From positions 1 through 36,112 of the forward strand of contig JARFRH010000061.1 of NCBI GenBank assembly GCA_029287355.1: a stretch of 36,112 nt of DNA. Direction: 5' to 3'. The notes beneath the pieces are model-generated. The model worked only from the letters and a program-made list of their open reading frames with translations, searched no databases and was not told where the DNA came from. The DNA comes from Maribacter sp. Lineage in GTDB: Bacteria > Bacteroidota > Bacteroidia > Flavobacteriales > Flavobacteriaceae. Shown here piece after piece: positions 7,174 through 15,312 of this stretch (the stretch's first letter is position 1; each line of letters begins with the position of its first letter). A program made the position numbers and the translations under genes.

Positions 7174-9555
7174 TTAAAAATCCACTACCAATCCTATACT
7201 CGGTATGGGTTGGCCATTATCCTCGGCAAGACCAATCAGACTTCTCGGCGCTATCAAGGCTCCTGTTTCATCTCTATTGAGACCATATTCAGGTGGTTGC
7301 GGATTGCTCTGGCCCAAAATGTTCTGTACTTCAAAGAAGACGTCTAGAGATAGTTTGCTAAAGTTCCATTTTTTATCGATACGTACATCCAATTGGCTAA
7401 AAACACCTAGTTCATCCTCTCCTAAACGTGCATAATCCAAAACGATGTCAGGGTAGACTTCCAAAGTTCTTTCCTGGTCTGTAGGCACGAATGGCGTTCC
7501 ACCTGCAAAACGATAGCGGGAACTGATTTCCCAATTTCGTTTTAATTTATATCCGCCTACGAAAGACATGAGATGACGGCTATCCCAAACGGAGGGCAGA
7601 AATACATTTCGATCAAATCCTGTAAATTCACTAAAGAAATAGGTGTAAGAGAATATGCCGTAAAAATTATTGGTCAATTTTTGTTGAAACTGCAATTCTG
7701 CTCCATAGGTTCGCCCACGGCCAACCGAGGCAATTTCTTCATTACCCAATACCTCAAAACCGCCTCCTTTATTTGCAATGGAAACGCCATCTAAAACAGA
7801 AACAGGATAATCGTCATAATCCTTATAAAAAGCCTCAACGGAAATACTGGCAGCAGGGCCCAAAATACGCTGTATTCCCAAGACATAGTGGTCGCTTCTT
7901 GTATATTTTAAATTTTGATTTACAAGCTCCAAATTATTATTTCGAAAACCAAGCATGGTATAGGGCGGAATCTTGTAATATCGGCCTACTGATGCGTTCA
8001 ACTTCCAATTCTCCCTAAACTCATACGAGAGACCTAGACGCGGGGAAAGTGTACTTGCCAAACTATTACTGGTGAAACTATCCGCATCAGCTCTTACTCC
8101 AAAGGAAATGTCCAATTTATCATTAAAAAACGAATTCGTTGCATTGGTAAAAAGGCCATATTTAACAAAATCGATCTCTGTATTAAAGAGCAAATTATCG
8201 GTAGTATTTACCGTTTCATTTGTATAGTAGGAATTCTGTAAGTTCAGCCCTCCAGCAAGTTTCCAATCTCCAAAAAACTTTGTGATTTGGTATCGTAATT
8301 TCGTTTCTGCTTCCACGGCATCATTTCTAAATATAGTCCCTGTTTTGTTCTCGGTATCTTCATAGCGCGTAAATGTATTGGCCAAACGGTTGTTACTTAA
8401 GGTTGTCTGCATAAATCCGGAACCGTCTTTAAATCGGTTTTTCCATGTAAGACCAATGGTGTTGGAAGTTTGATCTATAAATGGGGCCTGCTCCAGCTGG
8501 GCCTGTTTTTCGGAATCGAATTCATCGGGCGGTGCCAAGGTGAAGTCGTCAATAGAACCCAAGCCGAGAAGGGTTATGGAATTGTAATCGTCTAATTCAT
8601 GGTCGATTTTATATTGATAGTCCCAATAATTTGGACGAAAAGGTAGACCGATGAGGGCAAAAAGTGCCTGCAAATAACTTCTTCTGGCTGAAACCAAAAA
8701 AGTTGTTTTTGACTGTTCATTGCCATTCTTGAACAATGGCCCCTCAAGTGTTAAGGCCGCCTCGCTAGCACTTACCCTGAAATTTCCTCCGAAAGAGCGA
8801 CTATTACCATTGCGCTGTCTAAATTGCAGTACTCCGGATAGTGGATTGTCATATTGTGCCCCAAAAGCGGAAGTTGAAAGGGTAACATCTTCAATGAAAG
8901 AAACGTTTAAAAGGCCTACGGGGCCACCGGCACTGCCTTGTGTGCTAAAATGATTGATATTCGGCACTTCCATCCCATCTAAATAATAAACGGTTTCGTT
9001 TGGCGCACCGCCGCGAATAATCAAGTCATTTCTAAAACCTCCGACCGAAGGGGAAACACCAGGCAATGTTTGGGCCACTTGAACCACATCATTATTACTT
9101 CCGGGATATGTTGCAATTTCAACAGCAGAAAGCGTTTGTGTTGACAAGGGTGTTTCTTTGGGCCTTCCTATTTTGGAATTGGTGACGACGACCTCCTCTA
9201 AATCCTCTGTTGCTTCTTCAAGAATAAAATTATAGGATAGATTCCCTTTGGATTTCACCAAGATGTTGAATTTCGTTTGAGTTTCAAACCCGAGATAACT
9301 AACCGTTAGATTATATGATGCAGGTATAATGTCTTCTAACAAATACTGCCCATATTCATTGGTAATCGTTCCTTTTTCAGTCCCATTCAAAAAAACGGAG
9401 GCTCCCGGTATCGGTTCGCCAACGGCATCGGTGACTTTACCAGATAAGGCCCCGGCTACTTGTGCTTTTACTTGAACCGCCATTAGCAAAAGAATAATGA
9501 GGCTTAATTTGGGAAGCCCTTTTGAAGTTGAAAAGGCTAGTTTTAAGGAAACCAT
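7174..9555 (-). CDS. TonB-dependent outer-membrane receptor with carboxypeptidase-like regulatory domain
   Basis: Outer-membrane beta-barrel transporter taking up a substrate by TonB energy. A signal peptide (about 1-31, ending VKA before QVAG) precedes a CarboxypepD_reg/CnaB-like domain (about 35-115, GKVTDAVGEPIPGASVFL). A plug domain follows (about 120-255; EEVVVTNSK, the DLIIRGG box, YYLDGMEVPN). The rest is a 22-strand-type barrel ending in the aromatic GLVVDF. At 793 residues it is shorter than SusC proteins (around 1000), and no SusD partner is adjacent, so glycan uptake is not implied; metal chelates or small ligands are possible. No other in-frame Met lies near the start. A perfect inverted repeat ends two bases before the ATG. 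Confidence 0.93.
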   Translation of the reverse strand: MVSLKLAFSTSKGLPKLSLIILLLMAVQVKAQVAGALSGKVTDAVGEPIPGASVFLNGTEKGTITNEYGQYLLEDIIPASYNLTVSYLGFETQTKFNILVKSKGNLSYNFILEEATEDLEEVVVTNSKIGRPKETPLSTQTLSAVEIATYPGSNNDVVQVAQTLPGVSPSVGGFRNDLIIRGGAPNETVYYLDGMEVPNINHFSTQGSAGGPVGLLNVSFIEDVTLSTSAFGAQYDNPLSGVLQFRQRNGNSRSFGGNFRVSASEAALTLEGPLFKNGNEQSKTTFLVSARRSYLQALFALIGLPFRPNYWDYQYKIDHELDDYNSITLLGLGSIDDFTLAPPDEFDSEKQAQLEQAPFIDQTSNTIGLTWKNRFKDGSGFMQTTLSNNRLANTFTRYEDTENKTGTIFRNDAVEAETKLRYQITKFFGDWKLAGGLNLQNSYYTNETVNTTDNLLFNTEIDFVKYGLFTNATNSFFNDKLDISFGVRADADSFTSNSLASTLSPRLGLSYEFRENWKLNASVGRYYKIPPYTMLGFRNNNLELVNQNLKYTRSDHYVLGIQRILGPAASISVEAFYKDYDDYPVSVLDGVSIANKGGGFEVLGNEEIASVGRGRTYGAELQFQQKLTNNFYGIFSYTYFFSEFTGFDRNVFLPSVWDSRHLMSFVGGYKLKRNWEISSRYRFAGGTPFVPTDQERTLEVYPDIVLDYARLGEDELGVFSQLDVRIDKKWNFSKLSLDVFFEVQNILGQSNPQPPEYGLNRDETGALIAPRSLIGLAEDNGQPIPSIGLVVDF

Positions 9556-9557
9556 TC

Positions 9558-9595
9558 ATATTGTTTAATATTATTGTTCAAATATTAAACAATAT
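9558..9595. repeat. Perfect 15-bp inverted repeat abutting the receptor start codon
   Basis: Arms 9558-9572 (ATATTGTTTAATATT) and 9581-9595 are exact reverse complements around an 8-base spacer, and the element ends two bases before the receptor ATG. In the mRNA it would form a hairpin covering the ribosome-binding region. In DNA it could be an operator overlapping a near-consensus -7 box (AATATTTG on the minus strand). Confidence 0.7.
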
Positions 9596-9667
9596 ATGAT
9601 TTTCATCTACAAGTACAGCATTAAAAATCTGTTAAAATACTCTTTTTGAATACAAGTCCAATTGGGA

Positions 9668-10060
9668 TTAAGCCTGATAGCTCAGCAAAACTTCGAGTGA
9701 CATATATTCCAATGCTTTTTCATGAGTTGCTTCTAGAACTACTCTTGGTGCCTTTCCCGCTTTTTGGGCCGCTACCCATCGCAACACACACAAGCACCAC
9801 TTATCGCCCGGTTTCAATCCTGCAAAGCCCCATTGTGGATTGGGAGTCGACAAATCATTACCCCGTAACTTGGTGAATTCCAAAAATTCTTCGGTCATTA
9901 TCGCACAAACCACATGGGTGCCATAATCTTCATCACCGGTTTTGCAAAATCCATCGCGATAAAACCCCGTCTTAGGTTCAAAACAACAAGATTGTAACGA
10001 ACCTCCCAAAACGTTATTCGGTATTTCAGACTTCGCATAGAAAAGTATGATATTCGGCAT
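9668..10060 (-). CDS. DUF2237 family protein
   Basis: A 130-residue protein matching the DUF2237 family along its whole length: NVLGGSLQSCCFEPKTGFYR, then GTHVVCAIMTEEFLEFTK, GNDLSTPNPQWGFAGLKPGD and KWCLCVLRW, with the C-terminal VVLEATHEKAL. The conserved cysteines (the CC pair and WCLC) are present and suggest metal or redox chemistry, but no function is established. Two upstream in-frame Mets would make it overlap the preceding gene. The start at 10060 lies ten bases after that gene's stop and fits the family length. It is last in the likely four-gene operon beginning with the symporter at 13587. Confidence 0.88.
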   Translation of the reverse strand: MPNIILFYAKSEIPNNVLGGSLQSCCFEPKTGFYRDGFCKTGDEDYGTHVVCAIMTEEFLEFTKLRGNDLSTPNPQWGFAGLKPGDKWCLCVLRWVAAQKAGKAPRVVLEATHEKALEYMSLEVLLSYQA

Positions 10061-10070
10061 ATGAAATAAA

Positions 10071-10721
10071 TTAAAGCTGCCCGTTTTTACAGGCATTGTA
10101 AAAGGTTGCCACTTCAATAGGATATTTGAATTCTTTCCTTTCAATCTTTTTGACTAAAGCAGGACAGTCATTTAAAAAACGGATCAAGCTTTTCCTTTTC
10201 AGTCCGAATAGCCCTTGAGTCACTCGAATCAGCTCATTGCCATCTCGTTTCTTGAATAAGTCGATTGTATCTATGTAGTCAGAATCCCCATCTTCAAATT
10301 CTAATTGGTAATACGTCAGATATCCCTTTTCTACAACCTTTAAAAATTGACGTTCACCCGAATTGGGAACCGATGCGTAGTTTTGATTTAGAAAATGCCC
10401 AGTTTCATTTATCCAAATACTTTCGAAAGTGCTTTGGCCTTTTTTATAAACCTTAATCTGTTTAGGTCCATATTTTGAAGTTCCCTTTCTACCTCTGAAT
10501 TTTATCTTTTTATAAAGTCGTGCAAACGGATGTGGTTTTCTGTCTTTTACAAGACCATATATGGTGTCCTGATTATTCAAAACAATAAAACCTTCTTCGT
10601 AATGCTTTTGTCCAAACATCGAAGAAGGCATTATGAATACTAAAAGAAGAATGCAAAGGTTGAATTCTTGGATGGAGCCGCTATTAAACTTTAATAAAAA
10701 CCTTTTTCTTGTATAGAACAT
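10071..10721 (-). CDS. Unknown secreted protein
   Basis: I do not recognise a named family. A hydrophobic segment (FNLCILLLVFIMPSSMFGQ) looks like a signal peptide with cleavage before QKHYEEG. The mature part (about 185 residues) opens EGFIVLNNQDTIYGLVKDR, a pattern seen in many uncharacterised Bacteroidota secreted proteins, and is rich in Lys, Phe and Tyr. The start is uncertain: ATGs at 10745 and 10721 both overlap the preceding gene (which ends at 10684), and no ATG lies between the overlap and the signal core. I chose 10721 because it gives a basic n-region (TRKR) before the hydrophobic core. It is co-directional with genes on both sides. Confidence 0.65.
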   Translation of the reverse strand: MFYTRKRFLLKFNSGSIQEFNLCILLLVFIMPSSMFGQKHYEEGFIVLNNQDTIYGLVKDRKPHPFARLYKKIKFRGRKGTSKYGPKQIKVYKKGQSTFESIWINETGHFLNQNYASVPNSGERQFLKVVEKGYLTYYQLEFEDGDSDYIDTIDLFKKRDGNELIRVTQGLFGLKRKSLIRFLNDCPALVKKIERKEFKYPIEVATFYNACKNGQL

Positions 10722-11769
10722 AAGCCAACAACATATAAAAGGCAACTACCGTTAACCCATATAAAAGGGAAGAAAGTTGCAATGACATAAAATCATGCAC
10801 ATATACCGTATCAAAAAGCCTGCCATGCAAAGATGTCTCCCCTACTTTGATCATTCCCATTATTTTACTGATAAAGCTTGACAAGAAATATAGTATGATG
10901 GCATTGGCACCGGCATATCTGAAAACACTTCCAAATTTGATTCCTTTTACATCCGTTAGATAATAAATCAGAGCCAAGACTAGATTCGCCCATCCGGCAG
11001 TTACGAGAACGAAACTACTTGTCCAAAGTGCTTTATTTATAGGAAATACTACATCCCAAAGGTGCCCCAAAATCAACATCGCCCCACCGATACCCATAAG
11101 AATCGTAGCTTTTTTTTCTAGTTTAGATGTCAAAATCAACCCTGTAAAAATTCCTAAGAGCGAACTAGCTATCGACGGAATAGTACTCAAAATACCTTCA
11201 GGGTCATAATCTACCTTATAGTTGTGAGTTCCTAAGACTTTAACATCTAGCCAGTTCGCTAAATTATTAGGCGCTCGCTCCAAAGTAGAAGCTACACCTT
11301 CAACCGGAATTAAAGTCATCAGAAGCCAATATCCAATCAAGAAAAAAACCGCAATGCCGATCAAAACCTTCCAATTAAAATTGAGGAATAGTATGGATGC
11401 AAAAAAGAATACGACACCAATACGCTGCAAAACGCCCGGAAATCGAATGTCAGCAAAATCTTTAAAAAATGGAAAACTAAGTGTAAATGCCCCAAGAAAA
11501 AGTCCAAGACCAATTAACTTTAAGGTACGAATCGTGATTTTTTTATAGGTGGCCGAACTGGTCACTTTATCCTTGTAAGCAAACACGATTGAAGTGCCCA
11601 CTATGAACAAGAAAAAGGGGAATACCAAATCTGTGGGCGTATAGCCATCCCATTCTGCATGCAGTAAGGGCGGAAATACCGCTGACCATGTACCGGGAGT
11701 ATTCACCAAAATCATCAAAACTATTGTCGCTCCTCTAAATATATCTACGGATAATATTCTTTCTTTCAT
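10684..11769 (-). CDS. NagX/HGSNAT-like membrane acyltransferase (DUF5009/DUF1624 type)
   Basis: A 361-residue integral membrane protein with about ten hydrophobic helices. It has the hallmark N-terminus of heparan-alpha-glucosaminide N-acetyltransferase relatives: SVDIFRGATIVLMILVNTPG, then LLHAEWDGYTPTDLVFPFFL followed by FIVGTSIVFA. Relatives include NagX, often found in N-acetylglucosamine-use loci, and human HGSNAT, which acetylates terminal glucosamine across a membrane. The His in LLHAEW aligns with the region proposed as catalytic in HGSNAT. It starts nine bases after the symporter stop, so the two are almost certainly co-transcribed. The substrate is not determined; an amino sugar is a reasonable guess. 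Confidence 0.88.
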   Translation of the reverse strand: MKERILSVDIFRGATIVLMILVNTPGTWSAVFPPLLHAEWDGYTPTDLVFPFFLFIVGTSIVFAYKDKVTSSATYKKITIRTLKLIGLGLFLGAFTLSFPFFKDFADIRFPGVLQRIGVVFFFASILFLNFNWKVLIGIAVFFLIGYWLLMTLIPVEGVASTLERAPNNLANWLDVKVLGTHNYKVDYDPEGILSTIPSIASSLLGIFTGLILTSKLEKKATILMGIGGAMLILGHLWDVVFPINKALWTSSFVLVTAGWANLVLALIYYLTDVKGIKFGSVFRYAGANAIILYFLSSFISKIMGMIKVGETSLHGRLFDTVYVHDFMSLQLSSLLYGLTVVAFYMLLAYVLYKKKVFIKV

Positions 11770-11778
11770 CGGCTACGA

Positions 11779-13587
11779 TTATAAGATGTTTTCTTTCATT
11801 CGATTCCAAACCTTTATTAATAGGAATCCGGAAATGGCCGCTACAGCAGTCAAAATAGCCGCTGAGGTCAAGAAGCCATAAATCCAATGACCGGTAGCGA
11901 ACATAATGGAATAAATAAGAATTACCCCTAAAAGCATGGCGATAATGCCCGAGGGTACACTCCATTTTTCTCCAGAATCAATCTCAACGTTATCTTCCTT
12001 GGCCTCCATAACTACTTTGCTCCATCCGGGTCCTCCTGGTTGTATTTTTTTGTAAAATGATTGTAACACCTCTTTGGATTCGGGTTTCGTTATAAAAGTC
12101 GCTGTTACCCAAATAGCCGTAGTAACCACCATTACAAAAGGTATTTCCCCCCAGTCGGGAAATATCCCTGACTCGGTTGCAAACAAAAATGCGCCAAAAG
12201 GTGTTGCTTTCAATGCTATGGATAAAATTCCTGAAGCGAACATCGCAGAAATTTCGGTCCAGGCATTAATCCGCCACCAAAACCAACGCAAAATAAATAT
12301 AAGCCCAGTTCCAGCACCAAAAAGCAAAAGCAATTCAAAAATTTGTTGTGCATTTTGCATTAACAGGGCAAGTAAAGCACTTAGTACCATTAAAATTATG
12401 GTGGAAATTCTACCCACGGCCACTAGCCTTTTTTCAGAAGCATTTGGATTAACCTGTTCCTTATAAAAATCAAATACAATATAGGAGGAGCCCCAATTCA
12501 ATTGGGTCGATATCGTACTCATATAGGCTGCTATCAAGGAAGCCAGCACTAGCCCCAAAAGACCACTAGGTAATTTGGTCAACATCGCCGAATAGGCCAA
12601 ATCGTGGCCCAATTTATCAGTGGGAACATTAGGAAATGCTTCGGCAATACTCGCGATATCAGGATATACCACCAAAGAAGCCAATGCTACCAAAATCCAT
12701 GGCCAAGGTCGCAAAGCATAGTGCATGATGTTGAAAAAGAAAGTTGCTCCAATGGCGTGATTCTCATTCTTAGCAGCTAACATTCGTTGTGCAATATAAC
12801 CCCCTCCGCCAGGTTCCCCACCCGGATACCAAGAACTCCACCATTGCACTGCCAAAGGAATAACAAGTAAGGTAATGACCATTTTACTGTCACTAAAATC
12901 AGGCAGTATATTCATTTTCGAGACGACCAATTCATTCGTCAACATTGCTTCAATACCCCCTACTTCTGGCATATTGACCAAATAATAGGCGGCACCTATA
13001 GCACCGGACATAGCTACAAAAAATAATAAAAAATCAGTATAGACCACTCCCTTAAAGCCCCCTAAAGCACTAAACACAACAGTAATAAGACCAGCTCCAA
13101 CTACAGTTTCCCAAGGTTCAAGCCCTAACATGATACCTCCTATTTTGATTGCGGCCAAGGTAACCGCGGACATGGTAATAACATTGAAAATAACCCCTAA
13201 ATAAATAGCCCTGAATTTTCTTAGGAAACTAGCAGGTTTGCCTCCATAGCGCAATGCGTAAAACTCTAAATCCGTTTTAACATTCGATCTTCTCCATAGT
13301 TTCGCATAAACAAAAACGGTCAACATCCCTGTAAGCAAGAAGCACATCCATCCCCAGTTACCGGAAACCCCGCTTGACCGCACTAAATCAGTAACCAAAT
13401 TCGGAGTGTCGGTAGAAAAAGTAGTCGCCACCATGGAAAGACCCAACAACCACCAAGGCATGGTTCTTCCGGAAAGAAAAAATTCGGAGGAATTTTTTCC
13501 TGATTTTTTAGAAACGTAAATTCCTATTCCTAAGACAATTGTGAAGAATACGATTATAAAACTATAATCGAGAGCACTTAATTCCAT
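11779..13587 (-). CDS. Sodium:solute symporter (SSS family)
   Basis: An inner-membrane secondary transporter of 602 residues with about 13-15 transmembrane segments. The N-terminal SKKSGKNSSEFFLSGRTMPWW followed by LLGLSMVATTFSTDTPNLV is characteristic of the SSS family: the FFLSGR motif, then the Na+-site helix with Ser/Thr. The extended C-terminus (WSKVVMEAKEDNVEIDSGEKW, then two helices) resembles Bacteroidota SSS members found in sugar and sialic-acid loci. It heads an operon with the NagX-like protein nine bases downstream, so its substrate may be a sugar or amino sugar; nothing in the sequence fixes this. It is divergent from the TauE-like gene across an 80-base gap. Confidence 0.92.
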   Translation of the reverse strand: MELSALDYSFIIVFFTIVLGIGIYVSKKSGKNSSEFFLSGRTMPWWLLGLSMVATTFSTDTPNLVTDLVRSSGVSGNWGWMCFLLTGMLTVFVYAKLWRRSNVKTDLEFYALRYGGKPASFLRKFRAIYLGVIFNVITMSAVTLAAIKIGGIMLGLEPWETVVGAGLITVVFSALGGFKGVVYTDFLLFFVAMSGAIGAAYYLVNMPEVGGIEAMLTNELVVSKMNILPDFSDSKMVITLLVIPLAVQWWSSWYPGGEPGGGGYIAQRMLAAKNENHAIGATFFFNIMHYALRPWPWILVALASLVVYPDIASIAEAFPNVPTDKLGHDLAYSAMLTKLPSGLLGLVLASLIAAYMSTISTQLNWGSSYIVFDFYKEQVNPNASEKRLVAVGRISTIILMVLSALLALLMQNAQQIFELLLLFGAGTGLIFILRWFWWRINAWTEISAMFASGILSIALKATPFGAFLFATESGIFPDWGEIPFVMVVTTAIWVTATFITKPESKEVLQSFYKKIQPGGPGWSKVVMEAKEDNVEIDSGEKWSVPSGIIAMLLGVILIYSIMFATGHWIYGFLTSAAILTAVAAISGFLLIKVWNRMKENIL

Positions 13588-13635
13588 AGTCGGTTTGATT
13601 GGTTCGTTAGCCTTTAAAGATAAAATAAATTAGTA

Positions 13636-13643
13636 TACTTTTG
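13636..13643 (+). promoter_or_regulatory. -7 box in front of the TauE/SafE-like gene
   Basis: TACTTTTG matches TAnnTTTG, and 19 bases upstream (13614-13616) is TTA, one base off the -33 TTG. The leader would be under 20 bases to the GTG start at 13668. Confidence 0.5.
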
Positions 13644-13667
13644 CCCTTTGTTCGCTAAACCTTACAT

Positions 13668-14423
13668 GTGATTTTATTGGGCACCTCAACTATTTCAACC
13701 ACCGCATGGGCCCTTGCCTTTATTGCGGCGATCGTCATAGGACTTTCCAAGGCAGGAATTAAGGGAATTGCAGTGGTGAATGTAACTTTAATGGCCTTGG
13801 CATTTGAAGCAAAAGAATCAACGGGCATTGTGGTTCCACTTCTGATTTTTGGTGATATTTTCGCTGTACTATATTATAACAGACATGCGAAGTGGTCGTA
13901 CATCTTTCGTTTTTTACCCTGGATTGTTTTTGGTATTATCATCGGTGTTTTTGTGGGGAACGACTTAAATGAATCTACCTTCAAAATAGGCATGGCCATT
14001 ATTATTTTGCTCAGTGTGGTGATGATGTATTGGTGGGATAAAAGAAAATCAAAAACGGTACCCACGCACTGGCTGTTTGCCGGTACTGTTGGAACCATGG
14101 CCGGCATTACTACTATGATAGGCAATCTTGGCGGTGCATTTACCAATATCTATTTTCTGGCCATGCGGGTACCAAAAAACGAATTTATAGGTACCGCAGC
14201 TTGGTTGTTTCTAATTGTAAATATATTGAAACTCCCATTGCACATTTTTGTTTGGGAAACCATAACGCTCGAAACTTTTATTTTTGATTTAAAGCTTATT
14301 CCAGGAATCGCTATTGGGATTTTCTTAGGAATCAGAATGGTAAAATTGATCAAGGAAGATTTCTATCGAAAAATGATTTTGGTGCTTACGGCCTTTGGCG
14401 CGGTGATGATTTTGTTTCGGTAA
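13668..14423 (+). CDS. TauE/SafE-type membrane permease
   Basis: A 251-residue membrane protein with about eight helices, matching the TauE/SafE (DUF81) family of sulfite/organosulfonate or related anion exporters. Two family repeats are visible, with SKAGIKGIAVVNVTLMAL near 27-44 and a second repeat around GTMAGITTMIGNLGGAFTNI. The start codon is GTG: an ATG two bases earlier reads directly into TGA, and an in-frame TAA at 13656 excludes an upstream start. The neighbours give no hint of the substrate. A small reverse-strand ORF and a strong hairpin follow. Confidence 0.88.
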   Translation: MILLGTSTISTTAWALAFIAAIVIGLSKAGIKGIAVVNVTLMALAFEAKESTGIVVPLLIFGDIFAVLYYNRHAKWSYIFRFLPWIVFGIIIGVFVGNDLNESTFKIGMAIIILLSVVMMYWWDKRKSKTVPTHWLFAGTVGTMAGITTMIGNLGGAFTNIYFLAMRVPKNEFIGTAAWLFLIVNILKLPLHIFVWETITLETFIFDLKLIPGIAIGIFLGIRMVKLIKEDFYRKMILVLTAFGAVMILFR

Positions 14424-14428
14424 AGGTT

Positions 14429-14629
14429 TTAGATAAATAGATGTTCATCAAAGTGGGCGTTTAATCGGTTGTCCATCTGACCTGCAACGTGATGCGCCAC
14501 TGCTCTTATTTGTTGAGGCTCTTGCCGTTCTTTTTTCAAAAAAGATTTCTTGAAACTCTTATGAATAGAGGCTAGAACAAAGTCGTGCCAGCTGTGAAAT
14601 GTTGTGTCGTCTTTATTGAAATCTTCCAT
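14429..14629 (-). CDS. Small hypothetical protein (66 residues)
   Basis: The ORF opens MEDFNKDDTTFHSWHDFVLA and ends FDEHLFI. The composition is protein-like: a basic stretch (HKSFKKSFLKKERQEPQ) followed by a helix with paired His (VAHHVAGQMDNRL). I do not recognise a family. It converges with the TauE-like gene with five bases between stops, and its ATG lies 15 bases inside a strong hairpin terminator, so its promoter is unclear. It could be a real lone small gene or a chance frame in the 3' region of the permease transcript. Confidence 0.45.
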   Translation of the reverse strand: MEDFNKDDTTFHSWHDFVLASIHKSFKKSFLKKERQEPQQIRAVAHHVAGQMDNRLNAHFDEHLFI

Positions 14630-14643
14630 GCATAACTATTTAA

Positions 14644-14669
14644 AAAAGGCCTTGTTTTCAAGGCCTTTT
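14644..14669. terminator. Strong bidirectional hairpin terminator
   Basis: Perfect 11-base arms AAAAGGCCTTG (14644-14654) and CAAGGCCTTTT (14659-14669) flank a TTTT loop, with A-rich and T-rich flanks on both strands. On the plus strand it would end the TauE-like transcript about 220 bases after its stop. On the minus strand it would shield the small ORF from upstream transcripts. Confidence 0.85.
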
Positions 14670-14772
14670 AAACACGCTCTAGTAACTAAAAACCCAACCT
14701 AAATCAAAATTTTATATTCTATTAAAATGCAATACTTAAATTATTTTAATAAAATTCCTTTTTACGTTTTAC

Positions 14773-15100
14773 TTACTTTAGCGACAAAGGTTTATACTTC
14801 ATGGTTAGTGTTAGTATAGCCTCTTGTATTTTTTGTTTTTTATTTAAATCATTTTTCGCCCAGTCTGAGAAATTTGTATTTGATTCAGCTTTTTCTTTGA
14901 GATAAATCCAATATGTTTTTAAGTGTATACATTGGCTTTTTAAATGTTCCCAGCCAAAGTGAATTAATCAATATCGGATGTATAAGTGTTCTTTTTTTTA
15001 AGATAAAAGCAGGCAGTACCAGATAAAGGGTAACAATGAATATCAAAACACTCATGGCAAAAAGACTCTCGGCCAAATATGGGATATCTATAAACTTCAT
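14773..15100 (-). pseudogene. Possible decayed gene in the 14670-15312 gene-poor gap
   Basis: The 640-base gap has no convincing intact gene. On the minus strand a frame from an ATG at 15100, preceded by a GAGAAG Shine-Dalgarno-like word, reads MKFIDIPYLAESLFAMSVLI. It continues as a clear membrane helix and ends at 14885. A different frame then reads 64 codons without a stop (14967-14776, stop at 14773): WEHLKSQCIHLKTYWIYLKE, then NTNFSDWAKNDLNKKQKIQE, ending KYKPLSLK. That is protein-like but has no plausible start. The two frames overlap and could be one gene broken by a frameshift. The family is not recognised. Alternatively the first frame is a genuine 71-residue membrane peptide. The rest of the gap is AT-rich with nothing I can assign. 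Confidence 0.3.
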
Positions 15101-15269
15101 GCTTCTCACTTGAATCGGCCTGTTCAATGTGAACCTGAACAAGTCCTAAAAAGTTTCTTTTTGAATTATTATTCCCTAAATCTAAAAAGTGAGCAACGAG
15201 TAGAAAGAAGAATGAACAATTTAATTTAAAGCATCGTTGAAATGCCAATTTCTTCGCTGAAATGCATTA

Positions 15270-15295
15270 TTGTAAGCTTTAACTTACAAATTTTT
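15270..15295. terminator. Hairpin downstream of the kinase operon
   Basis: Arms TTGTAAG (15270-15276) and CTTACAA (15283-15289) flank a 6-base loop, 24 bases past the receiver-domain stop. The T-run (15291-15295) follows on the plus strand, not on the operon strand, so it is only a weak candidate terminator for the minus-strand operon. Confidence 0.3.
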
Positions 15296-15312
15296 AAAAT
15301 TTAGTTGATTTC

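Noticed and set aside
10061-10144. Longer DUF2237 protein starting at 10144
   Set aside because: It would overlap the upstream gene by 74 bases and adds a region absent from the family; 10060 gives the usual length.
14964-15248. 94-codon minus-strand frame in the gene-poor gap
   Set aside because: It overlaps a more plausible frame, has a low-complexity Phe/Cys-rich composition and no family resemblance.
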